Assembly (NCBI RefSeq): GCF_050717535.1
Contig: NZ_JBOITM010000041.1
Coordinates: 124,001-188,000 of the forward strand
Reading direction: 5' to 3'
Length of the DNA stretch: 64,000 bases
Source of the DNA: Clostridium_AD sp050717535
Lineage (GTDB): Bacteria > Bacillota > Clostridia > Clostridiales > Clostridiaceae
The position numbers and the translations under genes were made by a program. The number at the start of each line of letters is the position of its first letter. The first letter of the stretch is position 1. The notes under the pieces were generated by a model. That model worked only from the letters and a program-made list of their open reading frames with translations. It was not told where the DNA came from and did no database searches. This document shows, in pieces, positions 52,847 through 61,522 of this stretch.

Positions 52847-53266
52847 ATGAAAAAGAAAACTACTTATAAGTCTCTAAGCACAAAAGCCAAGGCAAAATTT
52901 AAGCCGAAATCTATACCAAAATCAATAGGTAGTAAATTACTTATATTACTAGGACTTGTTATACCCATAGCTGCTTTCGTAGGGTACTCTATGAATGTAA
53001 ATTTCTTCTCTATTGCAAGGATTATATCACTTTTTATTCTTATCATAAGTATAGCTGCCTATTTAAAAGATGTGATTATTTATCCTAATCTTAAAGCAAT
53101 ACAGCATGATAATTCATTAATCAATAAAAAAAAATCAGGACATAATGAAAATAGAAGAAACTTTTCTTCTTTAATAAAGAAAGGAACAGTTCAAGTAGTA
53201 TTATCAATATTAATAATTATTGCATTCACCTATTTAGGACAAGCTATATATAAAATAATTGTATAA
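52847..53266 (+). CDS. Small basic membrane protein, function unknown
   Basis: A 139-residue protein with a very basic N terminus (KKKTTYKSLSTKAKAKFKPKS) and three hydrophobic helices: about 27-46 (LLILLGLVIPIAAFVGYS), 52-70 (IARIISLFILIISIAAYL) and 116-137 (VQVVLSILIIIAFTYLGQAIY). I do not recognise a family. A good promoter and the ribosome site GAAGGG support that it is real. Confidence 0.7.
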   Translation: MKKKTTYKSLSTKAKAKFKPKSIPKSIGSKLLILLGLVIPIAAFVGYSMNVNFFSIARIISLFILIISIAAYLKDVIIYPNLKAIQHDNSLINKKKSGHNENRRNFSSLIKKGTVQVVLSILIIIAFTYLGQAIYKIIV

Positions 53267-53417
53267 TTATAAGTAATATATATTTGAATTTATTGTGAAA
53301 TTCTTGTAGGGTTAGATTATTGGTTAATTTATAAGCAAGCACCAGAAAAAAAGTGATATAATTATTATGATATATAGTATTATAAGAAAAATTATAGACA
53401 TTAAAGGGGATATAAAA

Positions 53418-53669
53418 ATGAAGAATAATTACAAATTTTTTAGAAATATTGATTGTAAATATTTTCCTTGCCACGAAGTCGAAAATGATGAAAATTTTAA
53501 CTGTCTATTTTGTTATTGTCCTTTGTATTTTCTTGAGGATTGTGGTGGGAACAAAAAGTTTGTAAATGGTGTTAAGGATTGTTCATCGTGCATTATTCCA
53601 CATTCAGAAAATGGATATGAGCATATAGTGCATAAGATAATGGAAGTAAATAAAACTAAAATGAAATAA
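53418..53669 (+). CDS. Cysteine-rich small domain protein
   Basis: An 83-residue protein with nine or so cysteines: IDCKYFPCHEV, NCLFCYCPLYFLEDCGG and VKDCSSCIIPHS. This is the pattern of the cysteine-rich small domain, probably metal-binding, sometimes found beside cobalamin genes; nothing of that pathway is adjacent. An extension to 53367 is open, but AGGGGA before 53418 favours the shorter form. Confidence 0.8.
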   Translation: MKNNYKFFRNIDCKYFPCHEVENDENFNCLFCYCPLYFLEDCGGNKKFVNGVKDCSSCIIPHSENGYEHIVHKIMEVNKTKMK

Positions 53670-53715
53670 TGATTATCTAAAAGAGATTAAGAGTATGAAA
53701 TTTATTCTACGGGAA

Positions 53716-53780
53716 TTGCATAAGAATTAGAAACTAGAATTTCTAAATGTAATTTAATTGTTTTGTAGTTACTTATGCAA
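53716..53780. repeat. Nested inverted repeats in a gene-free stretch
   Basis: TTGCATAAG (53716-53724) and CTTATGCAA (53772-53780) are exact complements; inside, TTAGAAA and TTTCTAA form a second hairpin. The stretch 53670-54024 has no gene. Confidence 0.6.
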
Positions 53781-53832
53781 GTCTGCTCTGATAAATTTTA
53801 TATTTACCACAATTTAATCATACAATGAAATG

Positions 53833-53869
53833 GATGTCAGAAGGGTGAAGCCTATTGATATCTTTTTTT
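53833..53869 (+). terminator. Terminator in the gene-free stretch before the GNAT gene
   Basis: GATGTCA (53833-53839) pairs with TGATATC (53856-53862), with inner AGG/CCT, followed by seven T. Confidence 0.75.
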
Positions 53870-54024
53870 ACTATAATTTAGTACAAAATGTTTTGATTAT
53901 CAGAGGTTTAAAGCAAGGGGTTAGAATATTTTTATCTTCGTAGATATTCAATTCGAAATGGATTTATGGATAGGGAAGATAAAGGAAGTACTTATTGGAT
54001 AAATGATTAAAAGGGGATGAGCAA

Positions 54025-54966
54025 ATGGAGATTAAACAATTTAATTTAATATCTTCACTGCAGAAAAAGGAACTATATACTTTTATTAAGGTTACAGATT
54101 TAACTTATAATAAAACATATATAGAAATGACTAAAATATACGAAAGTGATACGTTTAATGATGGTAATAGTGTTTTCGTTTTATTTCATAAAGGGAAGAT
54201 TAAAGGAAGTGCGGCCTTAATAACCAAGGAAATAAACATTAACGGAGAAGCTTTTATCACAGATGTTTGTGTTGGAAAAGAAAATATAGAAAATGAAAAT
54301 AGTTATTTAAATAGGACATTAACAATTTCGAATACAGAAGTTTTTTTACAACTTTTAATTGAAACAATAGCACAATATTGTGATAAGTTTAGTTCTAAAA
54401 GTATAAAAATTGGTATTCGTGAAAGCGAAACATATCTTATACCATATATTAAAAAAATGGAATTCAATCATATTTATGATGCGGTGGTTATGATTTATAG
54501 AGGGGAGAAAAATAAGGTTTTGAAAGCAAAGAACGACTTGGAACTTAGACCTCTTTGTATTTTTAATTCACATGAATATAGGAATATTCATAATGAGGCT
54601 TTTAAAAACAGTCCCAATGGAGGAACTATAGATGAGTTAGAAGTAAATGATTATATAGTTCAATATGCCAATAATGAGGATATGATAGGAATATGTTATT
54701 TTGAAAAAAAACATTGTGGTATATATGAAATATCTATTGATGGGAATACAGGCTGGGTGGATACCTTAGGAATTACACCTAAGTTTCAAAATAGTGGTTT
54801 AGGGAGTTCCTTAATAATGAAATGCATTGAAAAGTTATACGAAAAAAAGTTAAATGAAATCAAACTTTTAGTAATTACATCCAACAAGATTGCAGTTAAA
54901 TTGTATAAAAATAGCGGATTTAAAGAGGAAAGTATCTTTTCTTATTGGTTTGAAAAAATAATTTAA
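54025..54966 (+). CDS. GNAT acetyltransferase, two-domain
   Basis: A 313-residue cytoplasmic protein. The C-terminal part (about 165-313) is a GNAT domain with the acetyl-CoA-binding stretch GWVDTLGITPKFQNSGLGSSLIMKCIEKLY and the following NKIAVKLYKNSGFKEE. The N-terminal part (about 1-160) looks like a diverged GNAT domain (GKIKGSAALITKEININGEAFITDVCVG). The substrate is unknown. ATG 54025 follows AAGGGGATGAG. Confidence 0.82.
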   Translation: MEIKQFNLISSLQKKELYTFIKVTDLTYNKTYIEMTKIYESDTFNDGNSVFVLFHKGKIKGSAALITKEININGEAFITDVCVGKENIENENSYLNRTLTISNTEVFLQLLIETIAQYCDKFSSKSIKIGIRESETYLIPYIKKMEFNHIYDAVVMIYRGEKNKVLKAKNDLELRPLCIFNSHEYRNIHNEAFKNSPNGGTIDELEVNDYIVQYANNEDMIGICYFEKKHCGIYEISIDGNTGWVDTLGITPKFQNSGLGSSLIMKCIEKLYEKKLNEIKLLVITSNKIAVKLYKNSGFKEESIFSYWFEKII

Positions 54967-54982
54967 TTTTCTGAAAAAGGTA

Positions 54983-55011
54983 TTGTATTTGAATTATTAA
55001 CAGATTATAAT
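54983..55011 (+). promoter_or_regulatory. Promoter of the lysine riboswitch-kal operon
   Basis: TTGTAT (54983-54988), 17-bp spacer, TATAAT (55006-55011), about 40 bp before the riboswitch. Confidence 0.75.
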
Positions 55012-55051
55012 TAAGGTAGATACGAAAAACTAAAATTTAATAAATTCACAT

Positions 55052-55220
55052 AAATAGAGGTGCAGATAAAGAGGTAGTTTTTGAATGACAAGGATATGAA
55101 CATCCAATATCAAGAATGAAGTATTTGTTTGCCGAAAGAGTATGCTGGTTCTTCAGCTTATTCTTGGGGATAGAGATTATATTTCTATCACTGCCATAAA
55201 GATTTTATGGAGGGCTATTT
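55052..55220 (+). promoter_or_regulatory. Lysine riboswitch (L-box)
   Basis: Conserved L-box blocks appear in order: AGAGGTGC (55056), TGCCGAAAG (55130), a segment with GCTGG (55144), CACTGCC (55189) and TGGAGGGCTAT (55208), the last being the same as in Bacillus lysC leaders. Helix P1 is AAATAG (55052-55057) with CTATTT (55215-55220). It precedes a terminator and the lysine fermentation operon rather than lysine biosynthesis genes. Confidence 0.9.
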
Positions 55221-55304
55221 ATGTAATGAAAAAATAATTTTTCATTGCATTAATAGCTTAAGTATTTTTGTTTATTAAGGCACTGAAAATTCAGTGCCTT
55301 TTTT
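55221..55304 (+). terminator. Expression platform of the lysine riboswitch: hairpin and terminator
   Basis: A 13-bp hairpin (55221-55233 with 55238-55250, one U-G pair) abuts P1. The terminator AAGGCACTGA (55277-55286), loop AAAT, TCAGTGCCTT (55291-55300) and TTTT follows. Its 3' arm CAGTG can also pair with CACTG in the riboswitch core. Confidence 0.85.
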
Positions 55305-55427
55305 GTGTGCAAAATATTAATTTGCTAGGCACAAACCAAAAGTACACTAGCAATAATGATGAATTGTTTTTTCAAATGAGTAAGTGATATTCATTGTATA
55401 AATAAAATAAAAGAGGAGGAAGATAAT

Positions 55428-55808
55428 ATGAAATCTTTAATCAGATTAAGAATGAGTTCCCATGATGCACATTATGGTGGGAATCTCGTGGATGGAGCAA
55501 GGATGCTTCAATTATTTGGAGATGTAGCAACTGAACTTTTAATTTTAAATGATGGTGACGAAGGATTATTTAAGGCTTATGATTCTATTGAATTCTTAGC
55601 ACCAGTTTATGCAGGTGATTTTATAGAAGCTGTTGGAGAAATAGTAAGCATTGGAAATTCGTCAAGAAAAATGATTTTTGAGGCAAGAAAAGTTATAGTA
55701 CCAAGACCAGAAATAAATGATTCAGCTTGTGACGTATTAAAAGAGCCAATAGTGGTTTGCAAGGCGAGTGGAACTTGTGTAGTTTTAAAAGATAAACAAA
55801 GAAAATAA
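55428..55808 (+). CDS. kal: 3-aminobutyryl-CoA ammonia lyase
   Basis: Removes ammonia from L-3-aminobutyryl-CoA to give crotonyl-CoA in lysine fermentation. The 126 residues form a hot-dog-type fold: RMSSHDAHYGGNLVDGARMLQLFGDVATEL and LAPVYAGDFIEAVGEI. Length and sequence match Kal. First gene after the lysine riboswitch; ribosome site GAGGAGG. Confidence 0.93.
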   Translation: MKSLIRLRMSSHDAHYGGNLVDGARMLQLFGDVATELLILNDGDEGLFKAYDSIEFLAPVYAGDFIEAVGEIVSIGNSSRKMIFEARKVIVPRPEINDSACDVLKEPIVVCKASGTCVVLKDKQRK

Positions 55809-55872
55809 TATGGCATAAGCCTAGTGTAAACTTTTTCATCTAGCAAATTGATGATATATAAGGAGGCATCAC

Positions 55873-56688
55873 ATGGAAAAATTAATAATTACTGCAGCCA
55901 TATGCGGAGCAGAAGTTACAAAAGAGCATAATCCAGCTGTTCCTTATACTGTAGAGGAAATTGGAAGGGAAGCTGAAATAGCATACAGAGCGGGTGCTAG
56001 CATTATTCACTTGCATGTAAGAATGGATGATGGAATTCCAACGCAAGATAGAGAGAGATTTAGATTGTGCATGGAAGAAGTTAAAAGTAGATGTCCGGAA
56101 GCAATAATCCAACCATCTACTGGTGGAGCTGTTGGTATGAGTAATGCGGAAAGACTACAACCAGTTGATTTAAGACCAGAAATGGCGACTCTAGATTCAG
56201 GTACTTGTAATTTTGGTGGAGACGATGTATTTGTAAACACCGAAAATACTATTAGTGAATTTGGTGAAAAAATGATTAAATACTCTGTAAAGCCTGAAAT
56301 TGAAGTTTTTGATAAGGGAATGATAGATATGGCTATAAGACTTCAGAAAAAAGGTTTTATAAAATCCCCTATGCATTTCAATTTCGTTATGGGTGTAAAT
56401 GGTGGTATAAGTGCTACTCCAAGAGATTTAGTATTTATGGCAGGAAGCATTCCTGCGGGGAGCACATTCACAGTTTCAGGTATAGGAAGAAGCGAATTTG
56501 AAATGGCAGCAATGTCAATAATAATGGGTGGACACGTAAGAGTTGGATTTGAGGATAATGTCTATATTTCAAAGGGTGTTCTAGCAAAGTCAAATGGAGA
56601 ATTAGTTGAAAAGGTTGTACGTATTGCAAGAGAATTGGGTAGAGAGATAGCTACTCCAGCCGAGGCAAGACAAATTATGGGATTATAA
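55873..56688 (+). CDS. kce: 3-keto-5-aminohexanoate cleavage enzyme
   Basis: Zinc enzyme of the BKACE family: cleaves 3-keto-5-aminohexanoate with acetyl-CoA to 3-aminobutyryl-CoA and acetoacetate. The 271 residues have IITAAICGAEVTKEHNPAVPYT, the zinc-ligand segment SIIHLHVRMDDG, STGGAVGMSNAERL and the C-terminal GGHVRVGFEDNVY. Lies between kal and the CoA transferase, which fixes the role within the broad family. Confidence 0.95.
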   Translation: MEKLIITAAICGAEVTKEHNPAVPYTVEEIGREAEIAYRAGASIIHLHVRMDDGIPTQDRERFRLCMEEVKSRCPEAIIQPSTGGAVGMSNAERLQPVDLRPEMATLDSGTCNFGGDDVFVNTENTISEFGEKMIKYSVKPEIEVFDKGMIDMAIRLQKKGFIKSPMHFNFVMGVNGGISATPRDLVFMAGSIPAGSTFTVSGIGRSEFEMAAMSIIMGGHVRVGFEDNVYISKGVLAKSNGELVEKVVRIARELGREIATPAEARQIMGL

Positions 56689-56710
56689 ATAAAAGTATGG
56701 GGGGCAAATC

Positions 56711-57364
56711 ATGAATAAGGTAGTTACTCCTGATAAATTAAAACCTCTTTTTAAAGATGGCATCACACTTATGATAGGTGGATTTTTAGGTTGTGGAACT
56801 CCGCATAAGATAATTGATATTCTAATTGAACTGAATGTTAAAGATTTAACTATTATTGCAAATGATACGAGTTTTGCAGATAAAGGGCTGGGAAGACTTG
56901 TGGTGAGTGGCCAGGTTAAGAAGGTTATAACTTCCCATATAGGTACAAATTCTGAGACTGGAAGACTTATGAATGAAGGCAAAATGGAGGTTCAGCTTGT
57001 ACCACAAGGAACATTAATAGAAAGAATAAGATGTGGTGGAGCGGGACTTGGAGGTGTTTTAACACCAACAGGGGTAGGTACCATTGTCGAAGAAGGAAAA
57101 CAAAAGCTTACAGTAGAAGGCAAAGAATATTTGCTTGAGCTACCATTAAGAGCTGATATTGCAATAATTAAAGGTAGTATAGCAGATGAATTTGGAAATA
57201 CATTTTATAGGGGAACTACAAAAAACTATAATCCTATTATAGCAACGGCTGCAGATATAGTAATAGTTGAAACGGAAGAATTAGTAAAAATAGGTGGAAT
57301 TGATGCTGACCTGGTAATGACTCCTGGAGTCTTAGTTGATTATATATTGGGAGGTATCGAGTAA
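56711..57364 (+). CDS. atoD: Acyl-CoA:acetoacetate CoA-transferase, subunit alpha
   Basis: Small subunit of the transferase that activates acetoacetate using butyryl-CoA (or acetyl-CoA) in lysine fermentation. The 217 residues open with DGITLMIGGFLGCGTPHKIID, and contain GGAGLGGVLTPTGVGTIVEEGK, typical of AtoD. Pairs with the beta subunit 1 bp downstream. Acyl-CoA specificity is inferred from the operon. Confidence 0.92.
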   Translation: MNKVVTPDKLKPLFKDGITLMIGGFLGCGTPHKIIDILIELNVKDLTIIANDTSFADKGLGRLVVSGQVKKVITSHIGTNSETGRLMNEGKMEVQLVPQGTLIERIRCGGAGLGGVLTPTGVGTIVEEGKQKLTVEGKEYLLELPLRADIAIIKGSIADEFGNTFYRGTTKNYNPIIATAADIVIVETEELVKIGGIDADLVMTPGVLVDYILGGIE

Positions 57365-57365
57365 T

Positions 57366-58031
57366 ATGATAACAGATAGTAATATTGCAAAACATATAAT
57401 TGCAAAGAGAGTTGCAATGGAACTTAAGGATGGACAGCTTGTTAATCTAGGAATTGGACTTCCTACATTGGTTTCAAACTATGTTCCTGAGGAATTAATG
57501 GTTACCTTTCACTCTGAAAATGGAATGGTTGGTATGGGACCTGTAGCTGAGAGTGGTAAAAGTAGTGAGGATATTCAAAATGCAGGTGGGCAGTATTGCA
57601 GCATACTTCCTGGTGGAGCTTACTTTGATAGTGCAATGTCTTTTGCATTAATTAGAGGGGGACATGTTGATATTACAGTGCTTGGAGCCTTAGAGGTGGA
57701 TGAAGAAGGAAATCTAGCAAATTGGATTATACCAGGGAAGATGGTTCCTGGTATGGGCGGAGCAATGGATCTTGTTGCGGGAGCTAAAAGGGTTATTGTT
57801 GCAATGTTGCATACGGGAAAAGGAGTGCCAAAGATTCTTAAAAAATGCACTCTTCCATTAACGGCTAAGGGAAAAGTTAACTTAATAGTAACAGAGCTTT
57901 GCGTAATTGAAGTTACAAAAGAAGGACTGGTTTTAAAGGAAATACACAAGGACACAACAGTAGATGAGGTTAAATCACTTACAGAAGCAAATCTTATCGT
58001 AGCACAAGATTTAAAAATAATGGATGTATAG
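57366..58031 (+). CDS. atoA: Acyl-CoA:acetoacetate CoA-transferase, subunit beta
   Basis: Catalytic subunit with the glutamate motif FHSENGMVGMGP; GQLVNLGIGLPTLVSNYVPEE and LPGGAYFDSAMSFALIRGGHVDITVLGALEVDEEGNLANW are also typical. 221 residues from ATG 57366. A longer frame from 57336 overlaps atoD by 29 bp, but GGGAGG before 57366 and family starts favour the shorter form. Confidence 0.93.
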   Translation: MITDSNIAKHIIAKRVAMELKDGQLVNLGIGLPTLVSNYVPEELMVTFHSENGMVGMGPVAESGKSSEDIQNAGGQYCSILPGGAYFDSAMSFALIRGGHVDITVLGALEVDEEGNLANWIIPGKMVPGMGGAMDLVAGAKRVIVAMLHTGKGVPKILKKCTLPLTAKGKVNLIVTELCVIEVTKEGLVLKEIHKDTTVDEVKSLTEANLIVAQDLKIMDV

Positions 58032-58043
58032 GGGGAACTCATA

Positions 58044-59081
58044 ATGAATAAAGGATGTAAATATGGAACCCATAGGGTACTGGAACCAAAAGGTGTGTTA
58101 CCACAACCAGCAACTAAAATATCAAATGATATGAATATATTTGATAATGAAATTTTAATTGATGTTCAAGCACTAAATATAGATTCAGCTAGCTTTACTC
58201 AAATAGAAGAAGAGGCTGGTCACGATATTGAAAAAATAAAAGCTAAAATAATTGAAATCGTGACTGCACGTGGGAAGATGCAAAATCCTGTAACAGGATC
58301 AGGTGGAATGCTTATTGGAAGGGTTGAAAAAATAGGTGAAGCACTGACTGGAATAACTGATCTTAAAGTTGGAGACAAAATTTCCACTTTAGTTTCATTA
58401 TCATTAACTCCACTTAGAATAGATGAAATTATAGATATTAAACCAGATATTGATAGAGTTGTAATAAAAGGAAAAGCTATTTTGTTCCAAAGTGGCTTAT
58501 ATGCAAAACTCCCAAAAGATATGGATGAAAACCTAGCATTAGCAGCATTAGATGTTGCAGGAGCACCAGCTCAAGTTTCTAAACTTGTTAAACCAGGCCA
58601 ATCAGTTCTACTCCTAGGCGCAGCAGGAAAATCAGGAATGCTTTGCTGCTATGAAGCAGTTAAAAGAGTAGGGCCAACAGGAAATGTTATTGGGCTTGTA
58701 AGAAATGAAGAAGAGAAAGCAAGACTTGCAAGATTGAACTTAAAAATGCAAATAGTTATTGGAGATGCGAGAAATGCTATTGATGTAATGAACACTACAC
58801 TGAGGCACAATAATGGGCAAGAAGTTGACGTAGCAATAAATATAGTTAACGTTCCAAATACTGAAATGTCGACAATACTGCCAGTAAAAGATAATGGGAT
58901 TGTATACTTTTTCTCAATGGCTACAAGCTTTACAAAAGCAGCGCTTGGAGCTGAAGGTGTAGGCAAAGATGTTACTATGATTGTAGGAAATGGTTATACT
59001 AAAGGTCATGCAGAGATAACTCTGGAAGAGCTAAGAGAAAATGAATTATTAAGAAGTGTATTCGAAGAATTATACGTTTAA
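58044..59081 (+). CDS. kdd: L-erythro-3,5-diaminohexanoate dehydrogenase
   Basis: Oxidatively deaminates 3,5-diaminohexanoate to 3-keto-5-aminohexanoate, the substrate of Kce, with NAD(P)+. The 345 residues begin NKGCKYGTHRVLEPKGVLPQPATKI and hold the dinucleotide motif VLLLGAAGKSGMLCCYEAVKRVG (about 188-210). Full length for Kdd. A hairpin and 140-bp gap separate it from kamA. Confidence 0.95.
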   Translation: MNKGCKYGTHRVLEPKGVLPQPATKISNDMNIFDNEILIDVQALNIDSASFTQIEEEAGHDIEKIKAKIIEIVTARGKMQNPVTGSGGMLIGRVEKIGEALTGITDLKVGDKISTLVSLSLTPLRIDEIIDIKPDIDRVVIKGKAILFQSGLYAKLPKDMDENLALAALDVAGAPAQVSKLVKPGQSVLLLGAAGKSGMLCCYEAVKRVGPTGNVIGLVRNEEEKARLARLNLKMQIVIGDARNAIDVMNTTLRHNNGQEVDVAINIVNVPNTEMSTILPVKDNGIVYFFSMATSFTKAALGAEGVGKDVTMIVGNGYTKGHAEITLEELRENELLRSVFEELYV

Positions 59082-59117
59082 ACACATTTTAGCACCCCCG
59101 GTTATATTAAATTGTGA

Positions 59118-59159
59118 TTTAGAGATGCAATGTAAAGATGTATTCCATTGTACTCTAAA
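59118..59159 (+). other. Intercistronic hairpin between kdd and kamA
   Basis: TTTAGAG...GCAATG pairs with CATTGT...CTCTAAA. No T-run follows, so it may set transcript stability or expression differences within the operon. Confidence 0.6.
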
Positions 59160-59222
59160 GCTTATTAATATATTAATTATGCATGATAAAACCAAAAATT
59201 ATTATACAATGGAGGTACCAAT

Positions 59223-60476
59223 ATGAAAGTTAATAGAAGATTTGAACTATTTAAAGATGTAACAGATGAGCAGTGGAATGATTGGAAATGGCAAGTTAAA
59301 AATAGAATTGAAACTGTAGATGAACTTAAAAAATATATACCACTAACAGAAGATGAAGAAAAAGGTGCAAGGCAATGTGTTGAAACGTTAAGAATGGCAA
59401 TAACACCTTATTACTTAGCATTAATAGATCCCAGTGACCCACATGATCCAATAAGAAAGCAAGCTATACCAACTGCATTAGAATTGCACCAGGCTGGTGC
59501 TGATTTATTGGATCCACTACATGAAGATGCAGATTCTCCAGTACCGGGGCTCACTCATAGATATCCAGACAGAGCATTAATATTAATAACTGATATGTGC
59601 TCAATGTATTGTAGGCATTGTACAAGAAGAAGATTTGCAGGGCAAAGTGATAGTTCTATGCCAATGGATAGAATAGATAAAGCCATCGAGTACATCAGAG
59701 ATACGGTGCAAATTAGAGACGTATTATTATCGGGTGGAGATGCGCTACTTGTTTCAGATGACAAATTAGAATATATAATCAAAAAATTAAGAGAAATTCC
59801 ACACGTTGAAATAATAAGACTGGGTTCAAGAGTACCAGTAGTTATGCCGCAAAGAATTACACCTAAACTAGTTAATATGTTGCAAAAATATCATCCCATT
59901 TGGTTAAATACTCATTTTAACCATCCAAATGAAATTACAGAAGAATCCAAACTTGCTTGCGAGAGGATGGCAAATGCAGGAATACCTTTGGGAAACCAAA
60001 CAGTTCTTTTAAGAGGAGTTAATGACTGCACACATGTAATGATGGATTTGGTACATGAACTTGTTAAAATTAGAGTTAGACCATATTATATCTATCAATG
60101 TGACCTTTCCATGGGACTTGAGCACTTTAGAACACCAGTATCTAAAGGAATAGAAATTATTGAAGCATTAAGAGGTCATACTTCAGGATTTTGTGTACCA
60201 ACCTTTGTTGTTGATGCTCCAGGTGGCGGTGGAAAAATTCCAGTAATGCCAAATTATCTTATATCTCAAAGCCCTGCAAAAATAGTGCTTAGAAATTTTG
60301 AAGGTGTTATCACTTCTTATGAGCAACCCACTAGCTATACTTCAGGCTGCCATTGCGCAGTATGTGAAGGTAAGAAAGTGATTCATAAAGTAGGAGTAGC
60401 AGGTCTATTAAACAATGAAAAAATGTCTATGGAACCAGTTGGACTTGAAAGAAATTTAAGATTAAATCACGAGTAA
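59223..60476 (+). CDS. kamA: Lysine 2,3-aminomutase
   Basis: Radical SAM enzyme that turns L-lysine into L-beta-lysine using PLP. The 417 residues contain the SAM cluster motif C126-x3-C130-x2-C133 (DMCSMYCRHCTRRRF), PLP lysine in APGGGGKIPVMPNY, and a C-terminal CHCAVCEGK zinc motif seen in the dimeric clostridial enzyme. Ribosome site GGAGGT. First catalytic step of the pathway. Confidence 0.97.
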   Translation: MKVNRRFELFKDVTDEQWNDWKWQVKNRIETVDELKKYIPLTEDEEKGARQCVETLRMAITPYYLALIDPSDPHDPIRKQAIPTALELHQAGADLLDPLHEDADSPVPGLTHRYPDRALILITDMCSMYCRHCTRRRFAGQSDSSMPMDRIDKAIEYIRDTVQIRDVLLSGGDALLVSDDKLEYIIKKLREIPHVEIIRLGSRVPVVMPQRITPKLVNMLQKYHPIWLNTHFNHPNEITEESKLACERMANAGIPLGNQTVLLRGVNDCTHVMMDLVHELVKIRVRPYYIYQCDLSMGLEHFRTPVSKGIEIIEALRGHTSGFCVPTFVVDAPGGGGKIPVMPNYLISQSPAKIVLRNFEGVITSYEQPTSYTSGCHCAVCEGKKVIHKVGVAGLLNNEKMSMEPVGLERNLRLNHE

Positions 60477-60477
60477 A

Positions 60478-61521
60478 TTGATAGATATCAATGGAATGCT
60501 GAGTATTTTGCAAATGGTTCAAAAATATGACAGTATTTCAATTATAGGAATGAATAAAAATGTAGGAAAAACAACAGTTTTAAATCATATATTGAAAGAA
60601 GCTAGAGGGAGAATATCACTTGGGCTTACCTCGATAGGAAGAGACGGAGAAGAAAAGGACATAGTAACTGCTACAGGAAAACCTAAAATTTACGTAGAGT
60701 ATGGAACTATAATTGCCACTGCAAAACAGTGCTTATTAAATAGTGATATTACTAGGGAAATTTTAAAAACTACAGGATTTAATACTCCTATGGGAGAAAT
60801 AATTATATGCAGGGCATTAAGCGATGGATATGTAGAACTGGGAGGTCCGTCCGTAAATTCACATATGGCATTAATATGTGATGAGCTTAAAAATTTTGGA
60901 AGTAAGCTTACGATTGTGGATGGAGCTCTTAGTAGAAAAACTTCGGCTTGTCCATCAATTACTAATGCTACAATATTATCAACGGGGGCTGCAGTTGATA
61001 AAAGCATGAGAGTTGTTATAGAAGAAACCAGTCATATTGTTAATTTATTATCCACAGAAAATGAAGTGAATCATGAAATATTAAAGCTGGCGGATGTAGT
61101 TTTACAAAGTGGAAGAATAGGCATTATACACCGAGATAATACAATGAAAATTTTAGATGTGGTTACGGCACTAGGAGCTTCTAAGGAAATCGCTCAGACA
61201 ATAGACGACAATACATCCTATGTAGTTATTAAGGGTGTGGTCTCAGACAATCTTCTAGAGGATATTATGGCTATTACAAAAATGTATAGAGGGGTAACTT
61301 TCCTAGTTGAAGACGGAACAAAGCTGTTTTTAACTAGGGATACCCTTTATAAATTTAAAGTACAAGGTGGAATTATAAAAACAATAAATCCCATTGATAT
61401 AGTTTGTGTTACTAGTAATCCAAAATCACCTTATGGGTATGAATTTGATAAGGATAAGTTTTTAGATGGGCTTAGAAATAATTTGATTGTGCCTGTATTT
61501 GATGTAATTGGAGGAGAGTAA
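60478..61521 (+). CDS. kamB: KamB, putative reactivase subunit for lysine 5,6-aminomutase
   Basis: A 347-residue protein with a P-loop near the N terminus (SIIGMNKNVGKTTVLNHIL). It is always found between kamA and kamC in lysine fermentation operons and is now named as a reactivase component for the B12 enzyme KamDE; I rely on that family naming. The start is TTG at 60478, one base after the kamA stop, with a weak ribosome site; ATG 60496 is the alternative. Confidence 0.85.
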   Translation: MIDINGMLSILQMVQKYDSISIIGMNKNVGKTTVLNHILKEARGRISLGLTSIGRDGEEKDIVTATGKPKIYVEYGTIIATAKQCLLNSDITREILKTTGFNTPMGEIIICRALSDGYVELGGPSVNSHMALICDELKNFGSKLTIVDGALSRKTSACPSITNATILSTGAAVDKSMRVVIEETSHIVNLLSTENEVNHEILKLADVVLQSGRIGIIHRDNTMKILDVVTALGASKEIAQTIDDNTSYVVIKGVVSDNLLEDIMAITKMYRGVTFLVEDGTKLFLTRDTLYKFKVQGGIIKTINPIDIVCVTSNPKSPYGYEFDKDKFLDGLRNNLIVPVFDVIGGE

Positions 61522-61522
61522 A

